Both the position numbers and the translations under genes were made by a program. Positions 1-8,666 of a stretch of 64,000 nucleotides of DNA are shown piece after piece. This stretch comes from Roseibium sp. HPY-6 (GTDB lineage Bacteria > Pseudomonadota > Alphaproteobacteria > Rhizobiales > Stappiaceae): NCBI RefSeq assembly GCF_040530035.1, contig NZ_JBEWCD010000003.1, positions 310,001 to 374,000 on the forward strand, read 5' to 3'. Every line of letters starts with the position of its first letter. The stretch's first letter is position 1. The notes below the pieces were generated by a model. That model was not told the origin of the DNA and did no database searches. It worked only from the letters and a program-made list of their open reading frames with translations.

Positions 1-867
1 CACGAGGAACAGCGTCGCGCCTGCGGCCACCGCCGGCCAGTCCTGGCCGCCGACCCCGATGATCGTCGGAATGAAGGGCGGTGCGGTTTGCGCCGTTCCC
101 GAGGTCAAGAGGACTGCGAATGCATATTCGTTCCACGAGAAGATCAGGCAGAAGATGGCAGTCGACGCGATGCCGGTCGCTGCCTGTGGCAGGACCACCT
201 TGTAGAAAGCCTGAAACCGCGTGTAGCCATCGATCAGCGCGGCTTCTTCATATTCGCGCGGTATTTCGTCCATGAACCCCTTGAGCAACCACACCGCCAG
301 CGAAATGTTCACAGCCGTATAAAGCAGGATCATGCCCAGATGCGTATCGGAGAGCCCGAGCGTGCGGAACATCAGGAAGATTGGAATGGCAACCGCTATT
401 GGCGGCATCATTCTTGTCGACAGGATGAAGAACAGGAGATCGTCCTTCAAAGGCACTTTGAACCGCGAGAACGCATAGGCCGCGAGTGTGCCCAGAAAAA
501 CCGACAGAAAGGTCGACCCGAAACCGATAATGACGGAGTTCAGGAACCGCTCGCCGTAGCGCGACGGACCGGCAATCACCATGTCGCGGTTGCGCACGAT
601 TTCCTCGTACCAGCTCGAGGGTGGCGGCAAGGCCTGCAGGGCTTCCGGGGACACACGCGTGCGTGTCGTGAAGAGGTTCACGTAGCCTTCAAGCGAAGGC
701 TCGAAAAAGACCTTGGGCGGATAGGCGATCGCATCGACCGGAGACTTGAAACCGGTCGTCAGGATCCAGACAAGCGGAAGCAGCGTGATTACCGCATAAA
801 AAACAACCAGTGTGCCTGCGAGCCACTTTTGCAGCGGCGAAGGTTCGGTAATGGAATAGCTGCTCAT
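1..867 (-). CDS. ABC sugar transporter permease (MalG-like), partial
   Basis: Inner-membrane permease of a carbohydrate-type ABC importer; the 3' end lies beyond the window start. The reverse-strand translation is hydrophobic and fits the MalG/UgpE type (binding-protein-dependent transport system inner membrane component), including the cytoplasmic loop that docks the ATPase. The ATG at 867 overlaps the stop of the preceding permease (ATGA), which indicates translational coupling. It follows the binding protein and first permease in the same direction; an ATPase gene would be expected outside the window. The substrate cannot be read from sequence. Confidence 0.85.
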   Translation of the reverse strand, partial: MSSYSITEPSPLQKWLAGTLVVFYAVITLLPLVWILTTGFKSPVDAIAYPPKVFFEPSLEGYVNLFTTRTRVSPEALQALPPPSSWYEEIVRNRDMVIAGPSRYGERFLNSVIIGFGSTFLSVFLGTLAAYAFSRFKVPLKDDLLFFILSTRMMPPIAVAIPIFLMFRTLGLSDTHLGMILLYTAVNISLAVWLLKGFMDEIPREYEEAALIDGYTRFQAFYKVVLPQAATGIASTAIFCLIFSWNEYAFAVLLTSGTAQTAPPFIPTIIGVGGQDWPAVAAGATLFLV

Positions 868-1811
868 CTTTCCTTCACCTTGTTGAGGGCTTTCACATAG
901 ATTGACGCAAGGCCGAACACCGTGACGAACAGGATGATCGCGTAGGCGGACGCATAACCGGTGCGCCATTTCTCGAAGGCTTCACGTTTCAGATTGATGG
1001 ACGTGAGCTCAGTCACTGATCCGGGCCCGCCGCCTGTCAGCTGCACGACAAGATCGAACATCTTGAAGTTCTCAATGCCACGGAACAGGACTGCCAGCAT
1101 AAGGAATGGCAGCACCATCGGTATGGTGATCGTCCAGAACTGTCGCCATTGGCTCGCTCTGTCGATTTCCGCTGCCTCATAGATATAGTCGGGGATGGAC
1201 CTAAGCCCTGCCAGGCAGATCAGCATAACGAACGGCGTCCACATCCAGGTGTCGACGATCACAATCGACCAGGGCGCCAGTTTCACATCCCCGATCATCT
1301 GGAACGAAGACGGGTCGATACCGGTCAGGAACGAAATGCCATAGTTGAAGAGCCCGATCTGAGGCTGATAGAGAAACGTCCAGAAGTTGCCGACAACCGC
1401 CGGTGACAGCATCATCGGCAGGACGATCAGGGTCGTCCAGAGATCATTTCCCTTGAATTTGCGGTTGATCAGCCAGGCCAGCGTGAACCCGATCAGCACC
1501 TGCAACAGGATGGTCCAGAACAGAAAATGTGCCGTTGCCTGCATCGTCAGCCAGATGTCTTCATCCGTCAGAATGCGCTCGTAGTTGCGCAACCCGATGT
1601 AATCGACCTCCCGGTTGGGACGGTTGGCGCGAAAATTCGTGAAGCTCAGATTTATGGTCCAGATGAGCGGAAAGATATTCACCGCCAGCAGCAGGAAAAT
1701 CGTCGGCAGAACGAAGAGCCAGGCGATTGCCCGGTCGCTCAAGCCGCGGATTTTGGCAGCAACGGAGGGCGGCGTCGCTTTCGCCACGCGGTCGATAGGG
1801 GTGTCTGACAT
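864..1811 (-). CDS. ABC sugar transporter permease (MalF/UgpA-like)
   Basis: Membrane permease of about 315 residues, the partner of the downstream MalG-like subunit. A transmembrane helix follows a short cytoplasmic N-terminus (IAWLFVLPTIFLLLAV), and further helices and the EAA-type loop (EAAEIDRASQWRQFW) that contacts the ATPase are visible. The start chosen is the ATG at 1811 (MSDTPIDRVA); an upstream in-frame ATG at 1865 has no ribosome binding site and would add 18 non-conserved residues. It lies about 130 bp downstream of the solute-binding protein gene, as usual in CUT1 sugar ABC operons. Function is firm at family level; substrate unknown. Confidence 0.87.
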   Translation of the reverse strand: MSDTPIDRVAKATPPSVAAKIRGLSDRAIAWLFVLPTIFLLLAVNIFPLIWTINLSFTNFRANRPNREVDYIGLRNYERILTDEDIWLTMQATAHFLFWTILLQVLIGFTLAWLINRKFKGNDLWTTLIVLPMMLSPAVVGNFWTFLYQPQIGLFNYGISFLTGIDPSSFQMIGDVKLAPWSIVIVDTWMWTPFVMLICLAGLRSIPDYIYEAAEIDRASQWRQFWTITIPMVLPFLMLAVLFRGIENFKMFDLVVQLTGGGPGSVTELTSINLKREAFEKWRTGYASAYAIILFVTVFGLASIYVKALNKVKER

Positions 1812-1942
1812 CTGTTGCCTGTTCGAAGAATAGTCCGGAAAACCCGGCGGGGTACGTTCGGGCATTCACTGCGCATTCGCACCCGCCCGGTTTTGGGCCG
1901 GACAAGCTGGTCTGAACCCGCTTGCCCGGCAGTCCGAGTACG

Positions 1943-3262
1943 TTACAGCTTGCCCTCGTCCTCGAAGACCTCGGTCCAGTCTTCGATGAGTTTGTCGAGA
2001 GCTTCTTTTGCCGTTCCCTGATCGGCCACGACATAGTCATGCAGCCGCTTTTGCATCGCCAGCAGCAGTTCCGCATAGGCGGGCTCCTGCCAGAAATCCA
2101 TGACGCCGTCCATGGCGAGCAGGAAGTCGGCGGCAAACGGCGCGCTGTCCGCGAAGTTCGGATCGTTCAGAACGCTGACGTGACAGGAATATCCACCGAG
2201 ATCCCACCACTTCTTTTGAACGGAAGGCTGTGCAAACCACTTGATGTACTCGAGCGCTGCGTCCTGCTTGTCGGAATAGGCAACAACGGAAATGCCCTGT
2301 CCGCCAAGCGTGGAAGCCTCTTTCAGCTGCCCCGGGTTCACAAAGAAGCCGATCTTGTCGCCACCGGTATCCGGATCCGCGTAAAGGCCCGGGAAGAAGG
2401 CGAACCAGTTCATGGCCATGGCCACTTGACCCGACTTGAAGGCGTCAAGAGACTGTTCCATGTAACTATCGGTGTAGCCTGGAGGCGTCGACGTCTTGTA
2501 GAGCTCCTTGTAGAACTCAAGCCCGGCAACCGCATCCGGTGAATTCACCGCGCCTTCCATGTCATATTTGCCCGGCGTCATCTCATACTTGAAGCCGAAC
2601 GGGTACATGGCGCTTGTTGCGCCCATGGTGATGCCTTCAGAGCCGCGCTCGGTGAAGATGGCCGCGCCGTAGCGCTTCTGGCCGTCGATTTCGCGGCCCT
2701 GGAAGAACTTGGCGACTTGCAAAAGCTCCATCTGGGTTTTCGGAGGGGCCAGGTCGCGGCCGTGTTCAGCCTTGAAGGCTTCCTGGATTTCCGGTTTCGC
2801 AAACCAGTCCTTGCGATAGAACCAGCCATTCGCATCGCCCATTGCAGGCAGCGCGTAGTAGTTTGGCGTTCCCTTAGGCCAGGTCGAATAGGCATAGACG
2901 GTCGCTGGCGCGAAGTCGTCCATGCTGATGCCTTCCTTGTCGAAGAAGTCGTTCAGCTTGACATAGTGGCCGTTTTCCGCACCACCGCCGATCCATTGGC
3001 TGTCGCCGATGAGAAGGTCGCAGAGCTTGCCGCCCGAATTAAGTTCGTTCAGCATCCGGTCCGCGAAGTTCGGCCACGGCACGAATTCGAATTTCATTGT
3101 ATGCCCTGACTGGGCTTCAAATTCCTTGGAAAGTTCAACAAGGGCGTTTGCCGGGTCCCATGCGGCCCAGCACAGCGTCAGTTCTTCTGCCTGTGCCTGA
3201 GATACGCTTAGCCCGCTTGCCGCCACAAAAGCGGTCGCCGCGAGAAGTTTCGCAGTTTTCAT
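1943..3262 (-). CDS. ABC transporter sugar-binding protein
   Basis: Periplasmic substrate-binding protein of about 439 residues (extracellular solute-binding protein family 1, MalE-like). It has a Sec signal peptide (MKTAKLLAATAFVAASGLSV, cleavage after AQA), then the typical mature start (EELTLCWAAWDPANALVEL) and many aromatic residues (WPNF, WFYRKDWF, MNWFAFFPG) such as line sugar-binding clefts. The ATG at 3262 has a strong Shine-Dalgarno (GGGAGGA on the minus strand, near 3271). It is the first gene of the transporter operon, and its promoter region carries two LacI-type operator sequences. Substrate, probably a carbohydrate, is inferred only from the family. Confidence 0.9.
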   Translation of the reverse strand: MKTAKLLAATAFVAASGLSVSQAQAEELTLCWAAWDPANALVELSKEFEAQSGHTMKFEFVPWPNFADRMLNELNSGGKLCDLLIGDSQWIGGGAENGHYVKLNDFFDKEGISMDDFAPATVYAYSTWPKGTPNYYALPAMGDANGWFYRKDWFAKPEIQEAFKAEHGRDLAPPKTQMELLQVAKFFQGREIDGQKRYGAAIFTERGSEGITMGATSAMYPFGFKYEMTPGKYDMEGAVNSPDAVAGLEFYKELYKTSTPPGYTDSYMEQSLDAFKSGQVAMAMNWFAFFPGLYADPDTGGDKIGFFVNPGQLKEASTLGGQGISVVAYSDKQDAALEYIKWFAQPSVQKKWWDLGGYSCHVSVLNDPNFADSAPFAADFLLAMDGVMDFWQEPAYAELLLAMQKRLHDYVVADQGTAKEALDKLIEDWTEVFEDEGKL

Positions 3263-3340
3263 CGCTGATTTCCTCCCGATATGGTCGCTCCCGGCGCACA
3301 CCGGGTGGCGGCACTCCTCCAAGTGCGCGATCACCGTATT

Positions 3341-3387
3341 TGACATACGTATGTCAAGTCAATCAAAAAACTGACATACGTCTTTCT
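3341..3387. promoter_or_regulatory. LacI-type operators before the sugar ABC operon
   Basis: TGACATACGTATGTCA at 3341-3356 is a perfect 16-bp palindrome. A second copy of its left half, TGACATACGT, starts at 3372. Both lie between the binding-protein gene and the LacI-family regulator gene. The same half-site recurs upstream of the regulator at 4555, so these are very likely its operators. The palindromic architecture with a central CG is typical of LacI-family sites. Confidence 0.8.
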
Positions 3388-3489
3388 TTTTGAGTGAAGC
3401 AACTCGAATTTCAAAACGAATGAGCTACAAATTTCTGATTTAATGATGTTTTCAGGGCGACACGCGGTGCGTGCAACAGTCGAAGCGGA

Positions 3490-4515
3490 CTAGTAAAGGT
3501 TTTCGCGCATGATGATTTCAATGCGGATCTGCTCCTGCGCTTCATAGATTCCAGCGTCATCGCACTTGGCGCGAAGTACCCTGAGAGCGCTCCTGGCAAG
3601 ATGCCCCACGTTCTGCACGATGATGGCATCCACTTCACCATCCAGCAATGCCTGGCGCGTGACGGAAGTCAGGTCATGCGCAACAACAACAAGATCGCGA
3701 TCACGTGCAGATTGTCTCAAGGCATCCAGCATGATGGCATTCCCGGAGCCCATGGAATAAACAGCCTTCAGATCGCCATGGGCGGCAATGCTTCTTTGAA
3801 GCGTTTCCCTGATCCGGTCCGGATCGTCGTGAAACTCGATCGTCGGCAACGCCTTGAGCCTCGGAAAATCACGCGACAGCACCTCGTCGAGGCCAAAGCG
3901 CCGCTCGATACTGTCGCGGGACACCATCGAATTCGTGGCCACCAGAATGCAGCCGGTTTCTTTGCGCAGGAAGCGTCCAAGTAGCGCGCCAGCTGTCTGA
4001 CCGGCCGAAAAATTGTCAATTCCAACAAAGTGATCGCAGCGCGAGTTCGGCAGGTCGGACACCAGGGCGACCACATAAGCGCCTGCGCTTTTGATATGCG
4101 CAATCGCGTCGCGCACCTGCGGTGTCTCCGGTACCATGATCGCAACACCGTCAAGGCGTCCGAGATCCAGAGATTTCAGGCGTTTCACAACGGCATGCGG
4201 ATCAGCGGCATTCACGTAGATGATGTCGACATCGGCCCGGTCGGTTACTTGTGCATCGGTTGCCTCCCGAACGGCGCCGGCAACAGTCTCGACAAAATGG
4301 TTCGGACCTTCAGGCAGGACAAACGTGAACTTGTAGCGCCTTTTCTTTGCAAGGTTCGCCGCATTGGTGTCACGCACATAGCCGAGCCTTCGGACCGCAT
4401 CTTTTACGCGTTCAGCGTTTTTTGGCCGCACGTCCGCCCGTCCGTTGAGGACGCGGTCGACGGTCGACAGGCTGACACCGGCCTCGCGCGCTATATCGTG
4501 GACAGTAGGCTTCAC
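3490..4515 (-). CDS. LacI family transcriptional regulator
   Basis: DNA-binding regulator of 341 residues. The N-terminal LacI helix-turn-helix is clear (TVHDIAREAGVSLSTVDRVL, residues 4-23), followed by the hinge and a periplasmic-binding-protein-like sensor domain from about residue 60. The start is a GTG at 4515 with GGGAG about 8 bases upstream; it places the HTH at the usual position. It is transcribed in the same direction as the ABC operon. The TGACATACGT motif occurs both in the operon promoter and just upstream of this gene, so it probably represses both and is relieved by the transported sugar. Confidence 0.92.
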   Translation of the reverse strand: MKPTVHDIAREAGVSLSTVDRVLNGRADVRPKNAERVKDAVRRLGYVRDTNAANLAKKRRYKFTFVLPEGPNHFVETVAGAVREATDAQVTDRADVDIIYVNAADPHAVVKRLKSLDLGRLDGVAIMVPETPQVRDAIAHIKSAGAYVVALVSDLPNSRCDHFVGIDNFSAGQTAGALLGRFLRKETGCILVATNSMVSRDSIERRFGLDEVLSRDFPRLKALPTIEFHDDPDRIRETLQRSIAAHGDLKAVYSMGSGNAIMLDALRQSARDRDLVVVAHDLTSVTRQALLDGEVDAIIVQNVGHLARSALRVLRAKCDDAGIYEAQEQIRIEIIMRENLY

Positions 4516-4554
4516 TCTTCATCTCCCGCGGACCGCCAAGTTGGCGCCTCTTTC

Positions 4555-4570
4555 TGACATACGTCAGTCA
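4555..4570. promoter_or_regulatory. LacI-type operator before lacI-like gene
   Basis: TGACATACGTCAGTCA lies 40 bases upstream of the GTG start of the LacI-family gene. It shares TGACATACGT with the palindrome at 3341, and the right half is degenerate. Its position suggests autoregulation. Confidence 0.65.
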
Positions 4571-4850
4571 AAATGTGCCTTGATCACAGACTTGTCCAAG
4601 AATATTATTTCTTGTCAGATATTTAGCGTTCTTCACGCACTTGCGCGATCTTCCTGCAAGACGGTTTCGACATGCCAGGTTTCCAAATCGGTTGCGAAGC
4701 GCAAGCGCGACGACCGGCTTCACCTTTGCGGTGTTCACGCGGATGTCCACGTTCGCAACTCAAGCTGCGTTCGACTTCGTTTCCGCGATGCCGAAAGAAA
4801 GAGAGACACCGCCTGGTAATTCTGTGTCCGGATAGATGGAACGGAGCCGT

Positions 4851-5753
4851 TCAAACCCTAAGACCTTCAACACTTCGCACCTTCGCTGCCACGTGATCTA
4901 TGAACCTTGAAATGCGAGCGGGAACGACAGCCGACGGATTTCGGACCGCGTAAAGCGGCAGCTGCTTTTGCGTAAATTCCGATAGGATCGTGACGACTTC
5001 GCCGCGTTCGATATGGCCAGCGAATGCCCAGAGCGGGCCTGCATGAATCCCAACCCCGTCAGCAACAGCTTTGACCGCAGACCGGACCGAATTGATCGCG
5101 ACCCCATTGGTCCGTTGCACCCGCATCACAGCTCCGCCGGGCCCGATTAGCTCCAACGGATTTTGGCGATTGGAGGAGGCAAAAAAGACGTGCTCGTGCG
5201 TTTTCAGATTGTCGGGATGTTGCGGTGTCCCCATCCGTTTAAGGTAGTCCGGCGACGCCACCAGGACCCGCGGCACATCCGCCAACTTCCTGGCGATCAG
5301 GTTTGAGTCCGGCAGGTTGCCGACGCGCAACGCGACATCAATCCCGGTTTGTGTCAGATCGACGAATCCGCTCGCAAGAACTAGGTCAAACTCAACGTCC
5401 GGGTACTTTCTGCGATAGTCCAGAAGCCAGTCCGCAACAAATTCCTGTCCAAAATCAATCGCCGAGGTCACGCGGAGCAATCCGCTCGGAACGAGATTCT
5501 CGCCGCTGACTTCGGCTTCCGATGCTTCAAGTTGGTCGATGATTGATGACAAGCGCTCGAAATAGAGCTGCCCTTGCGCCGTTGTCACAGTGGTGTTGCC
5601 GTTTCGGTCCAGCAGTTTTGTGCCGAGCTGTTGTTCCAGCCGGGTAATCCTCCGCGAAATGCCCGACGGATCCTGACCAAGCGCACGCGCGGCAGCGCGA
5701 ATTGAGCCCAGCTCAACCACTTTCAGAAATGCAACCTGGCTCGCCTGTTTCAT
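4851..5753 (-). CDS. LysR family transcriptional regulator
   Basis: LysR-type regulator of about 300 residues. Winged HTH at residues 3-60 (VAFLKVVELGSIRAAARALG, then SGISRRITRLEQQLGTKLL), followed by a LysR substrate-binding domain (LLRVTSAIDFGQEFV, DVALRVGNLPDSNLIARKL). The ATG at 5753 puts the HTH at the normal N-terminal position; an upstream in-frame ATG adds an unconserved extension. It is divergent from two SDR genes starting at 5857, with about 100 bp between, the classic layout for a LysR regulator controlling its neighbours. The co-inducer is unknown. The domain resembles the group related to CrgA/DmlR. Confidence 0.92.
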   Translation of the reverse strand: MKQASQVAFLKVVELGSIRAAARALGQDPSGISRRITRLEQQLGTKLLDRNGNTTVTTAQGQLYFERLSSIIDQLEASEAEVSGENLVPSGLLRVTSAIDFGQEFVADWLLDYRRKYPDVEFDLVLASGFVDLTQTGIDVALRVGNLPDSNLIARKLADVPRVLVASPDYLKRMGTPQHPDNLKTHEHVFFASSNRQNPLELIGPGGAVMRVQRTNGVAINSVRSAVKAVADGVGIHAGPLWAFAGHIERGEVVTILSEFTQKQLPLYAVRNPSAVVPARISRFIDHVAAKVRSVEGLRV

Positions 5754-5856
5754 GCAAGTGTTGTTATTTTGTCTACACCTGATTGTCAAATCAGCGACTG
5801 ATGTAGCGAAAGCCGATCGCATAGGATCCTGCAATCGCACACAGGAGCTTTAGAAC

Positions 5857-6627
5857 ATGGAAAAACCGCTGAATGGAAAAACAGCGTTGGTCACCGGCGG
5901 AAGCCGCAATATCGGCCGGTTAACCGCGCTGGAACTCGCTGCCAAGGGCGCAGATGTCATTGTGACCTATAACAGCCAGGCTGATGCCGCGGCAGAAGTT
6001 GTAGCCGAGATCGAAGCGGCTGGACGGCGGGGCAAGGCTCTGCAGGCAGATTTCTCCGACAGTTCCAACGTCACGCTACTTGTATCAAAGGCGCAGGAGA
6101 CATTGACGCACTGGCAAGCCGAAGGGCTGGACATCCTGGTCAACAATGCAGGCGCGATACGGATCGGCGGGTTCGATCAGATAACCGGCGACGATCTGGA
6201 CGCCATCTATACGACGAACTTCAAGAGCGTTGTCTTGCTGACCCAGGCATTTTTGCCGTCGCTGCGCGATGGCGGCCGCATCGTGAACCTGAGCTCCGGC
6301 CTGGCCAACGGTGTCTTCCCTCCGCTGATCGCATATGGGCCAATGAAAGCCGCCTTGCAGACAATGACCCTTTACTGGGCGCAAATTCTGGGGCCACGGC
6401 AAATCACCGTAAATGCAGTGGCACCGGGTGGGCTCGACGACGATTTCAACGCCCGGCTCTTCGACGAAATCATACCCGGCGCGCGCGACTACATCACCAG
6501 TAGCACGGCACTTGGTCGCGTTGGCCTGCCGGAGGACGTGAGCGGTGTCATCGCATTCCTCTGCGATCCGAAGGCCGCATTCGTCACCGGCGCCGTTTTG
6601 AAAATAGACGGCGGTTTCAAGCTTTAA
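5857..6627 (+). CDS. SDR family NAD(P)-dependent oxidoreductase
   Basis: Short-chain dehydrogenase of 256 residues. The Rossmann nucleotide-binding motif appears near the N-terminus as TGGSRNIGR (residues 14-22), with NNAG about residue 101. The active-site region has Ser in NLSSGLAN and, unusually, YGPMK for the YxxxK pair; the C-terminal VTGAVLKIDGG is a hallmark of classical SDRs. Shine-Dalgarno CAGGAG lies 10 bases before the ATG. It is divergent from the LysR gene and followed after 24 bp by a second SDR. Substrate unknown. Confidence 0.9.
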   Translation: MEKPLNGKTALVTGGSRNIGRLTALELAAKGADVIVTYNSQADAAAEVVAEIEAAGRRGKALQADFSDSSNVTLLVSKAQETLTHWQAEGLDILVNNAGAIRIGGFDQITGDDLDAIYTTNFKSVVLLTQAFLPSLRDGGRIVNLSSGLANGVFPPLIAYGPMKAALQTMTLYWAQILGPRQITVNAVAPGGLDDDFNARLFDEIIPGARDYITSSTALGRVGLPEDVSGVIAFLCDPKAAFVTGAVLKIDGGFKL

Positions 6628-6651
6628 CCTCTCATAACAGGATACAGGAAC

Positions 6652-7512
6652 ATGACGAACAGTGACAATTCCATTTCTCGGCGTTCGATGTTGACCCGAA
6701 TGGGAGTAGCCGCAGTGGCGGGCGCTGCTGCGACACAGGCCAGTGCGCAAACCGCAGGCGCTAAACCGCTCGCCGGAAGAGTGGCCATCGTTTCAGGAGC
6801 GCGCAATAACATGGGCCGCGCGTTCTCGGTCAAGCTGGCCGAAATGGGCGCTAACGTCGTTGTCCATTACCACCGGGCGGAAACCCGGGACCAGGCAGAA
6901 GAGACCGCTCGTCTTGTCGAGGCAAAAGGCGTGCGCGCGGCCTTGACGATGGGGGATCTTGGGCAGGTTGAGAACGTACGAGCCATGTACGACACTGCCG
7001 AACAGGCCTTCGGAGGCGTCGATATCGTGCTGAACCATGCAGGCGCAATCCTCAAGAAGCCGCTTGCCGAATTCTCTGACGACGAGTTCGAGCGCCTGGA
7101 TGCGATCAACAACCGGGGTTTGTTTTACAGCTTGCGAGAAGCTGCGATGCGTGTCCGCAACGGTGGCCGGATCATCAACACGGGAACGTCTCTCCTGGCT
7201 GGCGCGGCACCGGGCTACACGATTTATTCGGGCACCAAGGCGCCTGTTGAGGAATACACGCGGATGCTCGCCAAGGAGTTGGGCGCAAAGCGGATCACCG
7301 TGAACTCCTTTGCACCCGGTCCGGTGGACACGCCTTTCTTCCACGAACAGGAAACCGAGCAATCGGCAGCCTATGCCGCGCGCCTGTCGACCGAACAGCG
7401 TCTGGGCGCTATCGACGACATCGTGCCGATCGTCGCGTTCCTCGCAAGTCCAGAGTCTCAGTGGGTAAATGGGCAGACGGTCTGGATCAACGGCGGTTAT
7501 CTTACCCGCTAA
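6652..7512 (+). CDS. SDR oxidoreductase with Tat signal peptide
   Basis: Short-chain dehydrogenase of 286 residues. The N-terminus is a clear twin-arginine signal (SRRSMLTRMGVAAVAG, then a hydrophobic Ala-rich stretch ending ATQASAQ), so the enzyme is probably exported folded, cofactor bound. The SDR core starts near residue 40 (GRVAIVSGARNNMGRAFSVK). It contains NHAG in place of NNAG and YSGTK for the catalytic YxxxK (about residue 193). It ends with VNGQTVWINGGYLTR. It is co-directional with the preceding SDR and probably under the divergent LysR regulator. Classical SDRs are normally cytoplasmic, which makes the Tat signal notable. Confidence 0.88.
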   Translation: MTNSDNSISRRSMLTRMGVAAVAGAAATQASAQTAGAKPLAGRVAIVSGARNNMGRAFSVKLAEMGANVVVHYHRAETRDQAEETARLVEAKGVRAALTMGDLGQVENVRAMYDTAEQAFGGVDIVLNHAGAILKKPLAEFSDDEFERLDAINNRGLFYSLREAAMRVRNGGRIINTGTSLLAGAAPGYTIYSGTKAPVEEYTRMLAKELGAKRITVNSFAPGPVDTPFFHEQETEQSAAYAARLSTEQRLGAIDDIVPIVAFLASPESQWVNGQTVWINGGYLTR

Positions 7513-7519
7513 TCATCAT

Positions 7520-7544
7520 CCCGGAGGCACACCGTGTCTCCGGG
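7520..7544 (+). terminator. Hairpin terminator after the SDR pair
   Basis: Inverted repeat with an 11-bp stem (one G-T pair) around an ACC loop, starting CCCGGAGGCAC, followed by CACTTTT. It lies 8 bases after the stop of the Tat-SDR gene and before a gene on the opposite strand. Confidence 0.7.
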
Positions 7545-7664
7545 CACTTTTACGCCGGCTCACATGACGCGATCACGTGAGATCGCATTTCAATAACCGC
7601 GATATCACAAGCGGGCTGACCCGCCCCAAGCCGCGCAAGCGGAAAAAACACGTCCCCGAGTCGC

Positions 7665-8561
7665 TCAGGCATGCACATGCCTCAGGTCGCCTGCTGGCCA
7701 GTCAGCCTTTTCAGCTGCACCTTCATAAAGGCTGTCGAGAAACGAGCGGATGGCATCTGCCGGGTCTATTGCATTGCGCGCATCTTCATACTTGAGGATT
7801 GCAAGGGCGCCGCCATTCTTTTCCGCCCAGAACGCAGAGCCGGGCCGAAGCGGAACCTTGTTCAATCCCGCAGGTTCGGGATAGGCGTAGCCGTAAAATG
7901 CGGCTTCCTTGAACGTATCGTCTCCTGGCCAGAAACCGACCGAAATCACCTCATGCGAATAGGCCTCCCTGTCCGATTGCGTCCCCCCTTCCAGCGGATG
8001 TGCACGGCCCGAAAAGCGGGTGACCACCAGGTCAAAGGAGTGCCAGTAGAGCTGCACCGGCGTCTGCTTGCCGACAAATTCCGACCGGTAGGTTTCGAAG
8101 ACGCCCGATACTGAACAAAGCGCCTGCCAGAAGCGGAATACCGCTGCCTCATCGTAGACGCGCGGCGCGGCGTCCTGGGGAAAGGGCGTCTTGGATTTGT
8201 TGTCATAAGGGACGGCAACGATGCTCACCGTGACGCCCAGATCACCAAGCAGCGAAAACAGCGCGGTGTAGAATTCGGCGACGGTCAGGCCTGCAACGGA
8301 GAAGCTCTCTTGTCTTCCGTCGTTGCGGCTGACGCTGACGCGATGATCGATCATGTCGAACATGATTTCGAACCCGCCGTCCCGATAGGGAATGCGGCCC
8401 GTCGTCAATCCGCGAACATGCGGGTAAAGCGTAACATGCCACCAGTGGTTCAGCTTCGGGTGCGACTTGAGGCGGATTTTCCCGATAATCTGCAGAAAAA
8501 GATGAAGTGTGTCCCTGGTATCGGACCAGTCTTCATAGGGAAGGGGCGGCAGTGTGGTCAT
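7665..8561 (-). CDS. DUF5996 family protein
   Basis: Protein of about 298 residues matching the DUF5996 family. It has the conserved N-terminal segment (LPYEDWSDTRDTLHLFLQI, then KLNHWWHVTLY) and the later YWHSFDLVVTRFSGR motif, ending in an aromatic-rich C-terminal part (FYGYAYPEP, AFWAEKNGG). No signal peptide or membrane segment. The ATG at 8561 was chosen because the conserved block begins right after it; an upstream ATG at 8612 adds a Cys/Pro-rich unconserved stretch. The biochemical role of the family is not established to my knowledge. It lies 105 bp downstream of an SDR on the same strand. Confidence 0.8.
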   Translation of the reverse strand: MTTLPPLPYEDWSDTRDTLHLFLQIIGKIRLKSHPKLNHWWHVTLYPHVRGLTTGRIPYRDGGFEIMFDMIDHRVSVSRNDGRQESFSVAGLTVAEFYTALFSLLGDLGVTVSIVAVPYDNKSKTPFPQDAAPRVYDEAAVFRFWQALCSVSGVFETYRSEFVGKQTPVQLYWHSFDLVVTRFSGRAHPLEGGTQSDREAYSHEVISVGFWPGDDTFKEAAFYGYAYPEPAGLNKVPLRPGSAFWAEKNGGALAILKYEDARNAIDPADAIRSFLDSLYEGAAEKADWPAGDLRHVHA

Positions 8562-8666
8562 CGCTTCGCATCCGTCTTTTCCTGAAGGGCACGGCCGGGT
8601 GGCCTGCCGCAACTATTTAGGCGAAAGGTGGCCGCCGGAAAGTCTCGCGTGCGCATCGCCGCCTTT

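Noticed and set aside
88..900. 270-residue plus-strand frame at the window start
   Set aside because: It overlaps the ABC permease on the other strand and shows no domain; it is rich in charged residues as GC-driven antisense frames are.
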